From contig JAFXIS010000017.1 of the NCBI GenBank assembly GCA_017532885.1, positions 62,001 to 126,000 of the forward strand: a DNA stretch of 64,000 nucleotides, in the 5' to 3' direction. The stretch is from Alistipes sp. (lineage in GTDB: Bacteria; Bacteroidota; Bacteroidia; Bacteroidales; Rikenellaceae). The notes under the pieces were generated by a model. That model made no database searches. It saw nothing but the letters and a program-made list of their open reading frames with translations, and was not told the origin of the DNA. Shown here one piece after another: positions 8,120 to 18,972 of the stretch (positions within the stretch are counted from its first letter, which is position 1; each line of letters opens with the position of its first letter). The position numbers and the translations under genes were made by a program.

Positions 8120-9064
8120 TTACAACTTCGCCAAGCACTCGGTGATGTTCTTCTCGATGCGGGCCAAAACATCGCCCTCCTCGCCCTTGACGAACTTCTC
8201 GCCGACGATATTTTCGTAGAGCTCGATATAACGCTCAGTGATGCTATCGACGATTTCTGATGTCATCTCGGGCACCTGCTGACCCTCCTGACCCTGGAAG
8301 CCGTTCGCCATCAACCACTCGCGGACAAACTCCTTCGAGAGCTGCTTCTGCTTCTCGCCTGCTGCCAAACGCTCCTCGTAGCCCTCGGCGTAGAAGTAAC
8401 GCGATGAGTCGGGGGTGTGAATCTCGTCCATAAGATAGATTTTGCCCTCCTTCTTACCGAACTCATACTTCGTATCGACCAAAATCAAACCCATCTTCGC
8501 AGCAATCTCGGTTCCGCGCTGGAAAATTGCGCGTGTGTAGGCCTCCAGCTGCTCGTAGTCCTCGCGGCTCACGATGCCCTGCGCGATAATCTCCTCCTTC
8601 GAGATATCCTCGTCGTGACCCTCGGCAGCCTTGGTTGTGGGGGTGATGATAGGCTCGGGGAACTTCTGATTCTCGACCATTCCCTCGGGCATCTCAACGC
8701 CACAGATAGTACGCTTGCCCGCCTTATACTCTCGCCATGCGTGACCCGAAAGATAGCCACGGATAACCATCTCAACCTTGAAGGGCTCGCACTTGTGGCC
8801 TATGGTAACCATTGGGTCGGGCACAGCGATTTTCCAGTTGGGAAGGATATCGGTTGTGGCGTCGAGGAACTTCGCAGCAATCTGATTGAGCACCTGACCC
8901 TTGAAGGGAATACCCTTGGGCAGCACAACATCAAAAGCCGAGATACGGTCCGATACAACCATTACAAGATAATCGCCCTCGATGCTATATACATCGCGCA
9001 CCTTGCCGACATAGTGGTCGGTCTGGCCCGGCAGATTAAAATTAGTCTTTACAATTGCTTCCAT
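8120..9064 (-). CDS. purC: Phosphoribosylaminoimidazole-succinocarboxamide synthase
   Basis: 314 residues, the longer SAICAR synthetase form. It ligates aspartate to CAIR with ATP in purine synthesis. Motifs: [17 protein letters not shown], the ATP-site SDRISAFD near residue 40, [20 protein letters not shown], a [13 protein letters not shown] PTTK stretch, and [12 protein letters not shown], where the SAICAR signature binds substrate. It is alone here, 500 nt downstream of the groESL end. A -7 box lies upstream. Confidence 0.97.
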   Translation of the reverse strand: MEAIVKTNFNLPGQTDHYVGKVRDVYSIEGDYLVMVVSDRISAFDVVLPKGIPFKGQVLNQIAAKFLDATTDILPNWKIAVPDPMVTIGHKCEPFKVEMVIRGYLSGHAWREYKAGKRTICGVEMPEGMVENQKFPEPIITPTTKAAEGHDEDISKEEIIAQGIVSREDYEQLEAYTRAIFQRGTEIAAKMGLILVDTKYEFGKKEGKIYLMDEIHTPDSSRYFYAEGYEERLAAGEKQKQLSKEFVREWLMANGFQGQEGQQVPEMTSEIVDSITERYIELYENIVGEKFVKGEEGDVLARIEKNITECLAKL

Positions 9065-9138
9065 AATATTTAGAATTTAATTTTCGAGTCTATTTGCGTT
9101 TAGCCCTCCTGGCGAGGCACTTCGTTTACTTTCTGCCA

Positions 9139-9146
9139 CAAAAATA
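9139..9146 (-). promoter_or_regulatory. -7 box for purC
   Basis: Minus strand TATTTTTG (TAnnTTTG), 74 nt upstream of the purC ATG. No -33 match at normal spacing. Confidence 0.45.
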
Positions 9147-9250
9147 CGAATATATTTATTTTATCGATACTTTTTCAAAAAAATATCGTTCAACAAATTA
9201 TTCACAAAAGCGATATTTGCTGCAGTGCCGGCGGCTCTTTAATATTCATT

Positions 9251-9341
9251 AGACTCTCACGGTCGCTAAAGTTCCCTCAGAGTGACGCTATATGGTAGTC
9301 AATGCGTCATTCTGAGGAGGCTTCAGCCGACGCGAGAATCT
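9251..9341. repeat. Family 2 palindromic intergenic repeat, copy 1
   Basis: The right arm 9305-9341 starts CGTCATTCTGAGGAGG and ends GACGCGAGAATCT. The left arm, 9251-9289, is an imperfect inverted copy (AGACTCTCACGG ... CAGAGTGACG). The right arm recurs at 40121-40157 with three mismatches in 37 positions. It resembles the GTCATTCTGAG...GAATCT intergenic palindromes seen in many environmental bacteria. Confidence 0.7.
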
Positions 9342-9474
9342 AAAGGAGATTAGGGAGTTTAGGGAAGATAGTGTCATGCCACATTTTGGAGCGTTAGCGA
9401 GAAAATGACTGGCATCCCTAACGACCAATTATTTCGGTAGAGATTAATTATTGTGGCATGACGGAAAATATCAA

Positions 9475-9511
9475 CAAAAAAATTGCCGACATCGCTGCCG
9501 GCAATTTTTCT
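9475..9511 (-). terminator. Terminator of groES-groEL
   Basis: Minus strand AAAAATTGCCGGC, AGCGAT, GTCGGCAATTTTTTT. It lies after the family 1 element that follows the groEL stop, so the element is in the 3' UTR. Confidence 0.8.
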
Positions 9512-9517
9512 TTCCAA

Positions 9518-9635
9518 AAGTCGTATAGCAAGAGGGATTTTTAGGACTGCGAGCCAGAGAAACCGCAGCATACTAAAGCGTATGTGAGGATTTCGAGGGC
9601 GAGTATGACGCCAAAATCACCTTGCTTGACGACTT
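9518..9635 (-). repeat. Family 1 3'-UTR structured element, copy A (groEL)
   Basis: Bounded by 15-nt inverted arms (9518-9532 and 9621-9635, 13 of 15 paired). In the middle, 9559-9594, is the conserved hairpin GAAACCGCAGCATAC, loop, GTATGTGAGGATTTC. It begins 11 nt after the groEL stop codon and ends 7 nt before the terminator. It shares outer arm, apical hairpin and orientation with the copy at 50168-50290. Confidence 0.7.
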
Positions 9636-9645
9636 CGCGGCTCTA

Positions 9646-11298
<1,653 letters not shown>

Positions 11299-11310
11299 TT
11301 AGACCTGAAA

Positions 11311-11580
11311 TTAGCAGATAGCCAAAATATCGCTCTGCTTCATAATGAGGTAGTCGGTACCATCTACATTGATTTCGGTGCCGGCATACTTGCCATAGAG
11401 AACTGTATCGCCCTCTTTAACCTCCATCTTAACATCTGCTGTGCCGGGGCCTACTGCCACAACCTTACCCATCAAGGGTTTCTCTTTTGCTGTATCGGGG
11501 ATGAACAGACCGCCTGCGGTCTTCTCCTCTGCCGCGTTTGGTAATACCAAAACTCGGTCTGAAAGTGGTTTAATTGCCAT
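11311..11580 (-). CDS. groES: Co-chaperonin GroES (Hsp10)
   Basis: 89 residues from ATG 11580 ([15 protein letters not shown]). An in-frame upstream Met would add 20 residues not found in the family, so the shorter start is chosen. GroES caps the GroEL cavity; [13 protein letters not shown] is the mobile loop that contacts GroEL, and the C-terminus [13 protein letters not shown] closes the barrel. It is the first gene of the operon, about 80 nt downstream of a possible sigma-54-like site. Confidence 0.97.
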   Translation of the reverse strand: MAIKPLSDRVLVLPNAAEEKTAGGLFIPDTAKEKPLMGKVVAVGPGTADVKMEVKEGDTVLYGKYAGTEINVDGTDYLIMKQSDILAIC

Positions 11581-11658
11581 AATCTTATCTGTTTTATTTG
11601 TTATTATTAAAATTTTCCTCCTTGCACTTACGACCTTCACGGTCGCGACATATTCTCC

Positions 11659-11674
11659 AACAACAGATGTGCCA
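11659..11674 (-). promoter_or_regulatory. Possible sigma-54-like promoter of groES-groEL
   Basis: Minus strand TGGCAC-ATCTG-TTGTT, close to TGGCAC-N5-TTGCW, about 80 nt before the groES ATG. The -12 element has GT in place of GC, which weakens the call. A GC-rich inverted repeat lies just upstream (about 11693-11725). No TAnnTTTG box is seen in this leader. Confidence 0.3.
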
Positions 11675-11833
11675 AACGATTTTTGTCACACAAGACTGCC
11701 ACGCTTTGCGTGCGTGGTCTGCCATTTTGTCAGCCGCGCAGATAAAAAAGCGTCGTAATTTCAACAATCTGTCATTTCAGGTGCGAAGTTTGCAAAATTA
11801 TTTCTAATTTTAGCCTCTCAATCGGAAATTCTT

Positions 11834-13693
11834 ATGAAAAAACTGTTTTTAGCAATAATATTTGCCTTAACGGCAATGCTGACACCCTCGGTGGCGCAGA
11901 CCCTTGACTACGATGCCGTAGCCAAACATCCCCGTCTTTTGCTCCATAAAGGCGACATTACGGCAATGAAGGCCTTTGCCGCAACAAATGAAAACGCCCG
12001 CCTCGTACACAACAAGATTATTTCGTCGGCGGACGGCATCCTCGCCACCTCGCCCGTAAAATACGAATTAAATGGTACGCGCCTGCTTGATACCTCTCGC
12101 GAGGTGCTGAAACGCATATTCTACCTTTCATACGCCTTCGTCACAACCGAGGATATGGAGTATGCCCGTCGTGCCGAGCGCGAGATGCTTGCCGTAAGCG
12201 GTTTCAAGGATTGGAATCCTGCGCACTTCCTCGACACCGCCGAGATGATACTCGCCTTGGCGATTGGTTATGATTGGCTCTACAATGTCCTGCCTGTGCA
12301 TTCGCGCAGCATAATCGGTACGGCAATCTACGAGAAGGGACTGCGTGCCAGCGAAAATAGCGAGGAGGCGTGGTTCTTCAGCTCTTCGAACAATTGGAAT
12401 CAGGTCTGCAATGCAGCTCTGCTGTGTGGCGCATTAGCTACTTTGGAACGCGCACCTGAATACTGCAAAACGCTCATTGACAAGTGTATAGCATCCAATA
12501 AAAACGCCCTTACGGTCTATGAGCCCGATGGCATTTACCCCGAAGGATTCGGCTATTGGGAGTATGGCACGACTTATCAGGTTATGCTCGCCGCAGCACT
12601 TCAATCGGCCCTAAACGCCGACGCCGGAATTACCGATAATAACGGATTTATGCACTCGGCAGAGTTTATGAACTTTATGATTGCCCCTTCAGGCAAGGTT
12701 TACAACTTCGGAGATGCGCACGATATGCCCTGCTACCTGCCTGCAAAATATTGGTTTGCAGTCGAAACAGGTAACCCCTCAATCGTAAATGTAGACGAGC
12801 AACTCATTGCCAAGCAAGGAGTTAAAGCCGACAGACTGTTGCCGCTATACATGATTTTTGCGCACAAGTTACAGTTAAACAAGACCGCAGCACCCGCAAC
12901 GCGCTCATTTGCAAGCAAGGGCGCGGTGCCACTGTATATCTATCGTAGCGGCTGGAATAGCCCCACCGACGCCTACTTCGCAATCAAGGGCGGCAAGGCG
13001 GCCTCAAGTCATGGACATATGGATGCCGGTTCGTTCATCTACGAGTGGGCAGGCATTCGCTGGGCAGTAGATGCCGGCATGCACCCCTACGAGGCGTTGG
13101 AGCAAGGCGGCATTGACCTTTGGAACGCCACACAAAGCAGTTCCCGCTGGGATGTGTTCCGCATCGGCGCAGAATCACACAACACACTCACAATCAACGG
13201 CAAAAAACATAGCGTAGAGGGTGTGGCAAGGCTTTTGGAGCACACAACCTCGACTTCTCGCAAAGGTGCCACACTTGACCTTACACCGCTTTTCGGCGAT
13301 GACATTCAGAGCGCTGTGCGCACCGCCGAGTTGGATAAAAAAGATTTTCTCACAATTACCGACCGCATCACCACAGCAGCAAAACCGGCAGTCGTAGAGT
13401 GGAAGATTGCGACCTATGCCACCCCGGAGATTGTGGGCCCCGCAGCCATAAAGCTCACTCAAGAGGGCAAGGAGGTATACCTGAAATTGCACACAAAGGG
13501 GCGCTCGGATGTAAAGATATGGGACACTCACAACTATATGCCATGCGAAACACCTGACGCAGGATTGCAACGCGTAGGTTTCGTTGTCGAGGTTAAGCCC
13601 AATCAAACAATTGATATCGAGGTGGAGATTTCACCCGCACGCAGCAATGCCTTGGGCCGTCTGCACGATAAAATAAAGTCATTGAAGCATTAG
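11834..13693 (+). CDS. Secreted heparinase II/III-family polysaccharide lyase
   Basis: 619 residues. It has a Sec signal peptide (MKKLFLAIIFALTAML..., cleavage near AQ at 21-22). An alpha/alpha-toroid domain with FFSSSNNWNQVCNAALLCGA and PEGFGYWEYGTTY is followed, from about residue 390, by the Hepar_II_III beta-sandwich domain with SHGHMDAGSFIYEWAG and GAESHNTLTING. Relatives cleave uronic-acid polysaccharides such as heparan sulfate or alginate by beta-elimination in the periplasm or outside the cell. The conserved Tyr/His/Asn residues fit a lyase. The exact substrate is unknown and no SusCD pair is adjacent. It is monocistronic. Confidence 0.88.
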   Translation: MKKLFLAIIFALTAMLTPSVAQTLDYDAVAKHPRLLLHKGDITAMKAFAATNENARLVHNKIISSADGILATSPVKYELNGTRLLDTSREVLKRIFYLSYAFVTTEDMEYARRAEREMLAVSGFKDWNPAHFLDTAEMILALAIGYDWLYNVLPVHSRSIIGTAIYEKGLRASENSEEAWFFSSSNNWNQVCNAALLCGALATLERAPEYCKTLIDKCIASNKNALTVYEPDGIYPEGFGYWEYGTTYQVMLAAALQSALNADAGITDNNGFMHSAEFMNFMIAPSGKVYNFGDAHDMPCYLPAKYWFAVETGNPSIVNVDEQLIAKQGVKADRLLPLYMIFAHKLQLNKTAAPATRSFASKGAVPLYIYRSGWNSPTDAYFAIKGGKAASSHGHMDAGSFIYEWAGIRWAVDAGMHPYEALEQGGIDLWNATQSSSRWDVFRIGAESHNTLTINGKKHSVEGVARLLEHTTSTSRKGATLDLTPLFGDDIQSAVRTAELDKKDFLTITDRITTAAKPAVVEWKIATYATPEIVGPAAIKLTQEGKEVYLKLHTKGRSDVKIWDTHNYMPCETPDAGLQRVGFVVEVKPNQTIDIEVEISPARSNALGRLHDKIKSLKH

Positions 13694-13749
13694 TTTCCAC
13701 CGCTCCGGAGGGCCTTGCGGAGCAATTTTATAAGATTTTTACGATTTTA

Positions 13750-13781
13750 TTTGCATAAACCGCCAAAAGCCCTTATATTTG
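13750..13781 (+). promoter_or_regulatory. Promoter of tRNA-His
   Basis: -33 TTTG at 13750-13753 and -7 TATATTTG at 13774-13781 with a 20-nt spacer: an almost ideal Bacteroidetes primary promoter. The tRNA starts 28 nt later. Confidence 0.75.
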
Positions 13782-13809
13782 CACACCGATTCAGAGAATG
13801 AATCGACAT

Positions 13810-13884
13810 GGTGGATGTAGCTCAGTTGGTTAGAGTAGAGGATTGTGGTTCCTAAGGTCGTGGGTTCGAGCCCCATCTTCCACC
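13810..13884 (+). tRNA. tRNA-His (GTG anticodon)
   Basis: Cloverleaf with acceptor GTGGATG paired to CTTCCAC (one U-U mismatch) and the extra 5' G (G-1, at 13810) opposite discriminator C, the identity element of tRNA-His. The anticodon loop TTGTGGT gives GTG. The T-arm is GTGGG-TTCGAGC-CCCAT. The 3' CCA is not encoded. Confidence 0.93.
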
Positions 13885-13897
13885 CTGAAAATGCAGA

Positions 13898-13923
13898 AGC
13901 GAGGTTTTTACCTCGCTTTTTTT
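13898..13923 (+). terminator. Terminator of tRNA-His
   Basis: AGCGAGG-TTTTTA-CCTCGCT followed by a run of T, 13 nt past the tRNA 3' end. Confidence 0.85.
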
Positions 13924-14110
13924 GTTGTATAAAGGCTTTTGCCTACAAGCAGTCATCGCCTCTATACAACAAATCTCGCGCTCTGCATTTTATCTTGGTA
14001 AGTTGGGATTTTTGGAGAGTGGGTTGCGAGGATAATAGTATATTTATTTCAATGGTATCCTCGCTTCGCCTTACGGCGTTCGAGCTTATTCCTTTGCTAT
14101 CAACATCCAC

Positions 14111-14142
14111 AAAAATGGGATGTCCTTTGGCAGACATCCCAT
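14111..14142 (-). terminator. Terminator of the methylaspartate operon
   Basis: Minus strand ATGGGATGTC, loop, GACATCCCATTTTT. It lies beyond family 1 element B, downstream of the DUF4387 gene stop. Confidence 0.7.
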
Positions 14143-14151
14143 AATTTCTTC

Positions 14152-14312
14152 CCAAGAATTCGTATAACAAGAGCTATTTTACCCCACCTGTTTCCTCCTT
14201 GCGGCTCGGCAAAGAAAGTAAACTTTCTCTGCACGCACTCCGCAGCGTCGGTTGAAGCGGCACGAAGTTCACGAAAGCGCAGCACACTAAGGCGTATGTG
14301 AGCATTTCGCAA
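14152..14312 (-). repeat. Family 1 3'-UTR element, copy B (eroded or expanded)
   Basis: Contains the left arm CCAAGAATTCGTATAACAAG (14152-14171) and the apical hairpin 14272-14309 (CGAAAGC ... GCATTTCG), separated by an insert of about 60 nt rich in short inverted repeats such as GAAAGTAAACTTTC. The right arm is not clear. Stem bases that are CC/GG in copies A and C are GC/GC here, still paired. Confidence 0.6.
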
Positions 14313-14381
14313 ACCAAGCAGATTCCTAAATATCCTTGGCAGACGGACTCTTTTTAATATATAAGGTATTACCCTCAGGGA

Positions 14382-14702
14382 TTAAAACTCTATCTCCAAA
14401 CCCATAAGGGGTGCATGCTGCTGAGCGCCATAAACATCGGTTTCGCCCAATGCCCCGCTGGGGATAGGACGACGAATCGTAACCTTCACAGCCTTCGCAG
14501 GGTCGAAATATACCAAATGGAGAATCTCGCCCTCATCAATGCCATACGCCGCGCAGAAATTATCTCGATTGATAGCATTTGCAGCCTTAACCTTTCCGTA
14601 AGTTTCGAAATCCTTGAAGATAACATCGAAGGTCAATTCATATGGACCCGAATTCTTGCTTCTGATAACCGAAGCGATATCTACTAACTTATGCTTTGCC
14701 AT
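14382..14702 (-). CDS. DUF4387 protein, small partner of the AtuA-family protein
   Basis: 106 residues from ATG 14702 (MAKHKLVDIASVIRSKN). An upstream Met at 14732 would overlap the previous gene. It matches DUF4387: ELTFDVIFKDFETY, YFDPAKAVKVTIRRP and GETDVYGAQQHAPL are family features. These small proteins are found next to, or fused to, DUF1446/AtuA proteins. Last gene of the methylaspartate operon, 19 nt after its partner. The biochemical role is unproven; see findings for a mesaconate-hydratase proposal. Confidence 0.82.
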   Translation of the reverse strand: MAKHKLVDIASVIRSKNSGPYELTFDVIFKDFETYGKVKAANAINRDNFCAAYGIDEGEILHLVYFDPAKAVKVTIRRPIPSGALGETDVYGAQQHAPLMGLEIEF

Positions 14703-14721
14703 AACTTCTTCCTTCCTTAAA

Positions 14722-16095
14722 TTAGAACTCAATATATGTAACAGGGAACGGAGCGCAAGTATCCTCGATACGCATCAAGTGATATACATTGAACTCATAA
14801 ACGGCACCCATCTTACAATCGCTCGGAGAGAAGGGGAATGCAAGGTTTCCGGCGGTAGAGATACGACCCTCATAGCCATAGTGCAGCATCGTAGAGCGTG
14901 CAAAGCCGCAGATGGTATTTGCCTCCTCCTGAGTCTGAGCAACAGCCTCGATGATAATCAAAAGCTCGTCGCTCTGCGAATCGGGAGTCTTGGGGAACAT
15001 ATTCATAACACCCTTCTTACCATAAATCTTGAAGTCGAGGTGGAAATCCTTCATGCCCGAATTACGGAAGTTATCCATAACGCGCTCGCGCACCTTCTCA
15101 ACGATGGTATCAATCTGGCTAATCATCACGGGGTCGTGTGTAGCCGCAGGTGACATAGTACGATAGCCCACGCGGCGAACACCCTCCAACTTCACGAAAT
15201 ACTCCTCCGTCGGGATAAACTTCGTGCCGCTGACCTCGACCTGCGTGTCGCTCAGCTGATTGAACTTCGTCTCGTGCAAATCCAGAGCACCACCGGGGCC
15301 GGGCAGAACATAAGGATTAGACTTCTCATAAAGCGAGTGAGCCGCAACCGACAGAGCTGTACACTTACGGATAGGATTCAAAGGCTCAACAATGAAACTA
15401 TCCTCCTTCAATGTACCCAGCATACAGTCGCTACCGCTACCCGGCAGAGCTGTGATAGCTGCGCACTCCAAAATCTTACCCATATGTATCGCCAGAGCCT
15501 TATTGAATCCACGGCTGATAGCCAATGCCGAGAACTCGCATGGGTCGTAGCTGCGACCTGCAAGGATAACCTGCGCACCACTCTCATAAGCCTTCACGAA
15601 GGGCTCCTCACCCATCTGTGCCACGATGTGGATTGACTCATCGACATCCTCCTCCTTCAACTCGGCAACAGGACCTAATGGGAATATATCTCCCTTGCGA
15701 ATCTTCTCCTTAACAAAATCCTTGTCGAACTCCGACTGGATAACTGCCATCTTGAAGTGCAACTTCTGCTCCTCGACAATCTCCTTGATGATGCCTACGG
15801 TCTCCTCAACATGGGGACGCGCACCACTACCACCCGCTGTACCAATCATCACGGGGATACCCGCCTTCAAAGCGGCAGGAATCATAATGGCAAGGTCACG
15901 CTTTACGGCATTGCGGTCGGTGAACGAATAACCTGCACCCAAATAGTATGGTCCGGGGTCGGTAGAGCCGGCATCCACGGCAATCACATCGGGTTTACGA
16001 CGCATACCCTCGATGAATGACTCCTCGGGGAAGCCATAGCCAAGAATGGCGGTGGGCGAAAGTACGCGAATCTCTCTCTTATTTTCGTTACTCAT
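14722..16095 (-). CDS. DUF1446 / AtuA-family protein in the methylaspartate operon
   Basis: 457 residues, cytosolic, with no signal or membrane segment. It matches the acyclic-terpene-utilisation AtuA (DUF1446) family: AVDAGSTDPGPYYLG near residue 40, IGTAGGSGARPHVEET, LAGRSYDPCEFSALAI and PGPGGALDLHETKF. AtuA itself has no settled reaction. Here the gene lies 39 nt after methylaspartate ammonia-lyase and directly before DUF4387, so a role after mesaconate formation is likely (inference). No fumarase-like or aconitase-like mesaconase is in the operon. Family confidence is high, function low. Confidence 0.85.
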   Translation of the reverse strand: MSNENKREIRVLSPTAILGYGFPEESFIEGMRRKPDVIAVDAGSTDPGPYYLGAGYSFTDRNAVKRDLAIMIPAALKAGIPVMIGTAGGSGARPHVEETVGIIKEIVEEQKLHFKMAVIQSEFDKDFVKEKIRKGDIFPLGPVAELKEEDVDESIHIVAQMGEEPFVKAYESGAQVILAGRSYDPCEFSALAISRGFNKALAIHMGKILECAAITALPGSGSDCMLGTLKEDSFIVEPLNPIRKCTALSVAAHSLYEKSNPYVLPGPGGALDLHETKFNQLSDTQVEVSGTKFIPTEEYFVKLEGVRRVGYRTMSPAATHDPVMISQIDTIVEKVRERVMDNFRNSGMKDFHLDFKIYGKKGVMNMFPKTPDSQSDELLIIIEAVAQTQEEANTICGFARSTMLHYGYEGRISTAGNLAFPFSPSDCKMGAVYEFNVYHLMRIEDTCAPFPVTYIEF

Positions 16096-16134
16096 AATGT
16101 TTCGGTTTTTAACTATTGGAACTTCCTCGGCATC

Positions 16135-17373
16135 TTACTTTCTCAACGCCAAGATGCGTGACATCTCGTTGAAGACAATCATATAACCCTCATCTACGCC
16201 CATACCAGGCTTCGCCAGATACTGCTTGGGATGTGTCGCCATTGCGATATGCGCACAAACCTCTGCCGAGCGGTTAGTCTCGTTACAAGTACCACCCAAG
16301 TATGCACCCATGCCATTCTCGCGGCAATAGAGCACAGCCTCGATAGAGTTGTTGATACCACCCAAATCGGGAGTCTTAATCTGTGCCATATGACCTGCCT
16401 TTGCCTTCGTAAAGTCGATAACATCCTCGAAAGTATTGCACCACTCGTCGGCAACAATCTCGGCATTTGAGCCACGAGCCTCCAAAGCCTTGCGGATAGC
16501 TGCCAAAGCCTCAATCTGAGCCTGCTTCTCGCCCATATCTACGGGACCCTCAACGCGAAGGTGGAACGGCTGCGCAATCTTTTCCAAGCCTGCGATATAC
16601 TCGGCAATAGCCTCAAAGTCGTTATTGAAAACCAAGCCCAAAGTACCATATACATCTATATGGAAGATAGGATTGTAGCTCTCGAACGGCTTCTGTGTAA
16701 GCACGCGGTTGCGCAACCACTCGATATAAGCCTCAATCTTCTCGCCCTTCAAGCCGACCTTCTCCTCAACATGGTTGAACAGAGCGTGAGGCAATACCGC
16801 CGCACCCTTCATAATCATCTTATCGGCGTTCATATAGCGATCATCACCCGACTGAGTGAAGATAGGAATCATCTCGCCGCTAACCTCGGTGCCATACTCC
16901 TCGGCGATAACCTCGGCCATGAGCTTATGCTGGCTCTTTGCAACAGCATCCAAACAAGCCTGAGTCACACCATAGCGGATAGCTGTGTGATACACCTTAC
17001 CCGTAGAGGGAGAGGTCATCTTATCTACGATATCGGCCATCTCGCGGAAAGAGGTGATATCACGACCCTCATACAAGGGGGCAATCTCCTTCTCGATAAC
17101 GGGGATAAAGTTCTCGGCCAAGAACAAGGGGTCACGACCACCTGCACCCGAGTACTGCACAGCTGCGCAGTCGCCAAATGCAATCTGACCATCCTCCAAG
17201 ACAAACATCACCGAGATAGACTCGCCCATCTGACGAACCGAAGTGAAGCCCTCGGTCATAGGCTCGCCAACATAAAAGTTACCGTCGTTCTTTGCTCCTG
17301 CCTTGATAGCCTTCTGGTCATCGAAGAAAAAGCCTGTCTTTCCGGCAGAGCAAACTACTTTTTTAATTTTCAT
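16135..17373 (-). CDS. mal: Methylaspartate ammonia-lyase
   Basis: 412 residues, the usual length. It removes ammonia from (2S,3S)-3-methylaspartate to give mesaconate; an enolase-superfamily TIM barrel binding Mg2+ and K+. Visible are the N-terminal capping domain, HIDVYGTLG, the VADEWCNTFEDV metal-ligand region, KTPDLGGINNSIEAV with the catalytic Lys, and GGTCNETNRSAEVCAH. It lies 61 nt after glmE and 39 nt before the AtuA-family gene. It is the committed deamination step of the pathway. Confidence 0.97.
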   Translation of the reverse strand: MKIKKVVCSAGKTGFFFDDQKAIKAGAKNDGNFYVGEPMTEGFTSVRQMGESISVMFVLEDGQIAFGDCAAVQYSGAGGRDPLFLAENFIPVIEKEIAPLYEGRDITSFREMADIVDKMTSPSTGKVYHTAIRYGVTQACLDAVAKSQHKLMAEVIAEEYGTEVSGEMIPIFTQSGDDRYMNADKMIMKGAAVLPHALFNHVEEKVGLKGEKIEAYIEWLRNRVLTQKPFESYNPIFHIDVYGTLGLVFNNDFEAIAEYIAGLEKIAQPFHLRVEGPVDMGEKQAQIEALAAIRKALEARGSNAEIVADEWCNTFEDVIDFTKAKAGHMAQIKTPDLGGINNSIEAVLYCRENGMGAYLGGTCNETNRSAEVCAHIAMATHPKQYLAKPGMGVDEGYMIVFNEMSRILALRK

Positions 17374-17434
17374 AATCTTAGGTTATTTTAAGTTCTAAAT
17401 TTTTCGCTTAATATTTTATTCTTTGTATTGCTTG

Positions 17435-18895
17435 CTACTTGCTGGGGCGACCCACCAATACACCCTTCTCGATAGCACTTACATCGTCGATAACCATCTG
17501 CAACGACACCTTGCGGCCCTCCAAGCGGGCACGCTCCTCGAACTTCGCGCGGTGGAAGTCGATAAGTTCCTGAGTGAATGGCAAGTTACCCATCTCCAAG
17601 ATACGAATTGCGCCATCATCGTCGCGTGCAGGCAATACCTTACCGGCATTGTAGCGGTTAGGAGCAAACGGAACATCCAAAACGCCTGCCTCGAACGCTG
17701 CCACAGTACCCTGCGCAAGGTCACCCTTACCCAAAACCTCGACTCTATCCATGATGCAACGCACCTCAGACTCGATAATCTGGCTCTCCATAACAACCAA
17801 CGGAATCTCACGCAAATCCTGGTCACGAAGCATCGAGATAACCTGCTTTGTAGCACGCAAACCACAAGCATTTGCCTCCTTGGTAGGCACGCCATAAGCC
17901 TCGTGCGGAGTCTTTACGATAACCTTCGTAGCCTTCGACAAGGCGGCAGCTGCCGAGCCCCACGAAATAACACCAAATGCCTTTGACTCATCCTGCGGGA
18001 AACCACCCATCCACTGGTGGAATACGGTTGTTACACGGACATCGTCGTAGCCATATTTATGGAGGTACTCGCGAGTAAGCTTTGCCAACGAGCGCATAGC
18101 GGCAACATCCTGAATAAGGTTACCGCACTGACCATAACCAACGGTTATATCCTTCACGCCCTGCTCGGCTGCGAGCAATGTCTCGATAATAGCTACCGAG
18201 TTAGAGATACAGGGAGGAATGAGCGTTCCTGTCAAAGGTCCAAACGGCTCGCGGTTGATGCTCACACCCGCCTCCTCGTACATACCTACCAAGCGGTCGG
18301 TATACTGCCAATACTTGATAGTCTGCTCGATAGTATGGTTCTTCGAATATGGGATATTATACGAAATACCGCCACCCTCATAAGAGGTAAAACCTCCGGC
18401 AATGGCAATCTCGGTCAAAAGACGCGCATCGGGCGTACCATGACGCACCTGCACGGGATTCTTCAACGATGAAGTAACCATACGGCACACCTTTGCACCA
18501 TAGTTTACTGCCGGGAAGCCATTGAGCATCGAACGACCCGAAGCCTGGCTCTTCTCGATACCCACCTGGCACTCGTTGTAACGATTAAGACGAGTATAGC
18601 TGTCGATAGTTGTAGGCAAAAGGTCTGCACCACCCTCATTCTCCAAGTACTGCAACAACTCAATCTGCTCCTGATACAGAGCCACACCGGCACGCGGCTG
18701 CACAAGGGTTACACCCTCCTTCTCCGCCTTTGCCAACTTCTCTCCGAAGCGCTTATCCTTGTCGATAGACAACTGATAATCTACTGCCTCCTGAAAATCA
18801 ACTTCCTTACCCGTAGGCCACTGCTGAAGTACCTCGGCGCGTTCCTTCATGAACACATCCTCAGGAATCCTTTGGTTTTTTAACTCTCTCTCCAT
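17435..18895 (-). CDS. glmE: Glutamate mutase (methylaspartate mutase) subunit E
   Basis: 486 residues. It is the catalytic TIM-barrel subunit that, with GlmS and adenosylcobalamin, rearranges L-glutamate to (2S,3S)-3-methylaspartate. Family sequences: [68 protein letters not shown]. It lies 77 nt after glmL and 61 nt before mal in the operon. No change in key regions was noticed. Confidence 0.97.
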   Translation of the reverse strand: MERELKNQRIPEDVFMKERAEVLQQWPTGKEVDFQEAVDYQLSIDKDKRFGEKLAKAEKEGVTLVQPRAGVALYQEQIELLQYLENEGGADLLPTTIDSYTRLNRYNECQVGIEKSQASGRSMLNGFPAVNYGAKVCRMVTSSLKNPVQVRHGTPDARLLTEIAIAGGFTSYEGGGISYNIPYSKNHTIEQTIKYWQYTDRLVGMYEEAGVSINREPFGPLTGTLIPPCISNSVAIIETLLAAEQGVKDITVGYGQCGNLIQDVAAMRSLAKLTREYLHKYGYDDVRVTTVFHQWMGGFPQDESKAFGVISWGSAAAALSKATKVIVKTPHEAYGVPTKEANACGLRATKQVISMLRDQDLREIPLVVMESQIIESEVRCIMDRVEVLGKGDLAQGTVAAFEAGVLDVPFAPNRYNAGKVLPARDDDGAIRILEMGNLPFTQELIDFHRAKFEERARLEGRKVSLQMVIDDVSAIEKGVLVGRPSK

Positions 18896-18972
18896 ATCTG
18901 TTTAAGTTTAACGATTTTCTCTCTCTTTATACTTTATATCGTAGCCTTCCGCTACACAAATCATTGTTTCCG

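Larger units (their letters stand above)
9065..9645. other. 581-nt intergenic stretch between purC and groEL
   Basis: No convincing gene. It holds the purC -7 box, a palindromic repeat pair (family 2, 9251-9341), further degenerate repeat text with AGGGAGTTTAGGGA, the groEL terminator at 9475-9511 and a full copy of the family 1 element (9518-9635). A 65-codon minus-strand frame in 9374-9571 is made of repeat and terminator sequence. Confidence 0.8.
13885..14381. other. 497-nt intergenic stretch after tRNA-His
   Basis: Holds the tRNA terminator, then sequence without a supported gene, then the mal-operon terminator (14111-14142) and the eroded family 1 element B. Minus-strand frames of 70-75 codons here are built from the terminator and repeat and are not taken as genes. 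Confidence 0.75.

Noticed and set aside
9374..9571. 65-codon minus-strand frame downstream of groEL
   Set aside because: Made of the groEL terminator and family 1 element; the start and stop lie in repeat text. Similar frames probably arise at other copies.
11581..11640. 20-residue N-terminal extension of GroES
   Set aside because: The in-frame upstream Met gives residues absent from Gro[11 protein letters not shown] is the family start.
13943..14312. Two minus-strand frames of 75 and 70 codons after tRNA-His
   Set aside because: Overlap each other, the terminator and the family 1 element B; no homology recognised.
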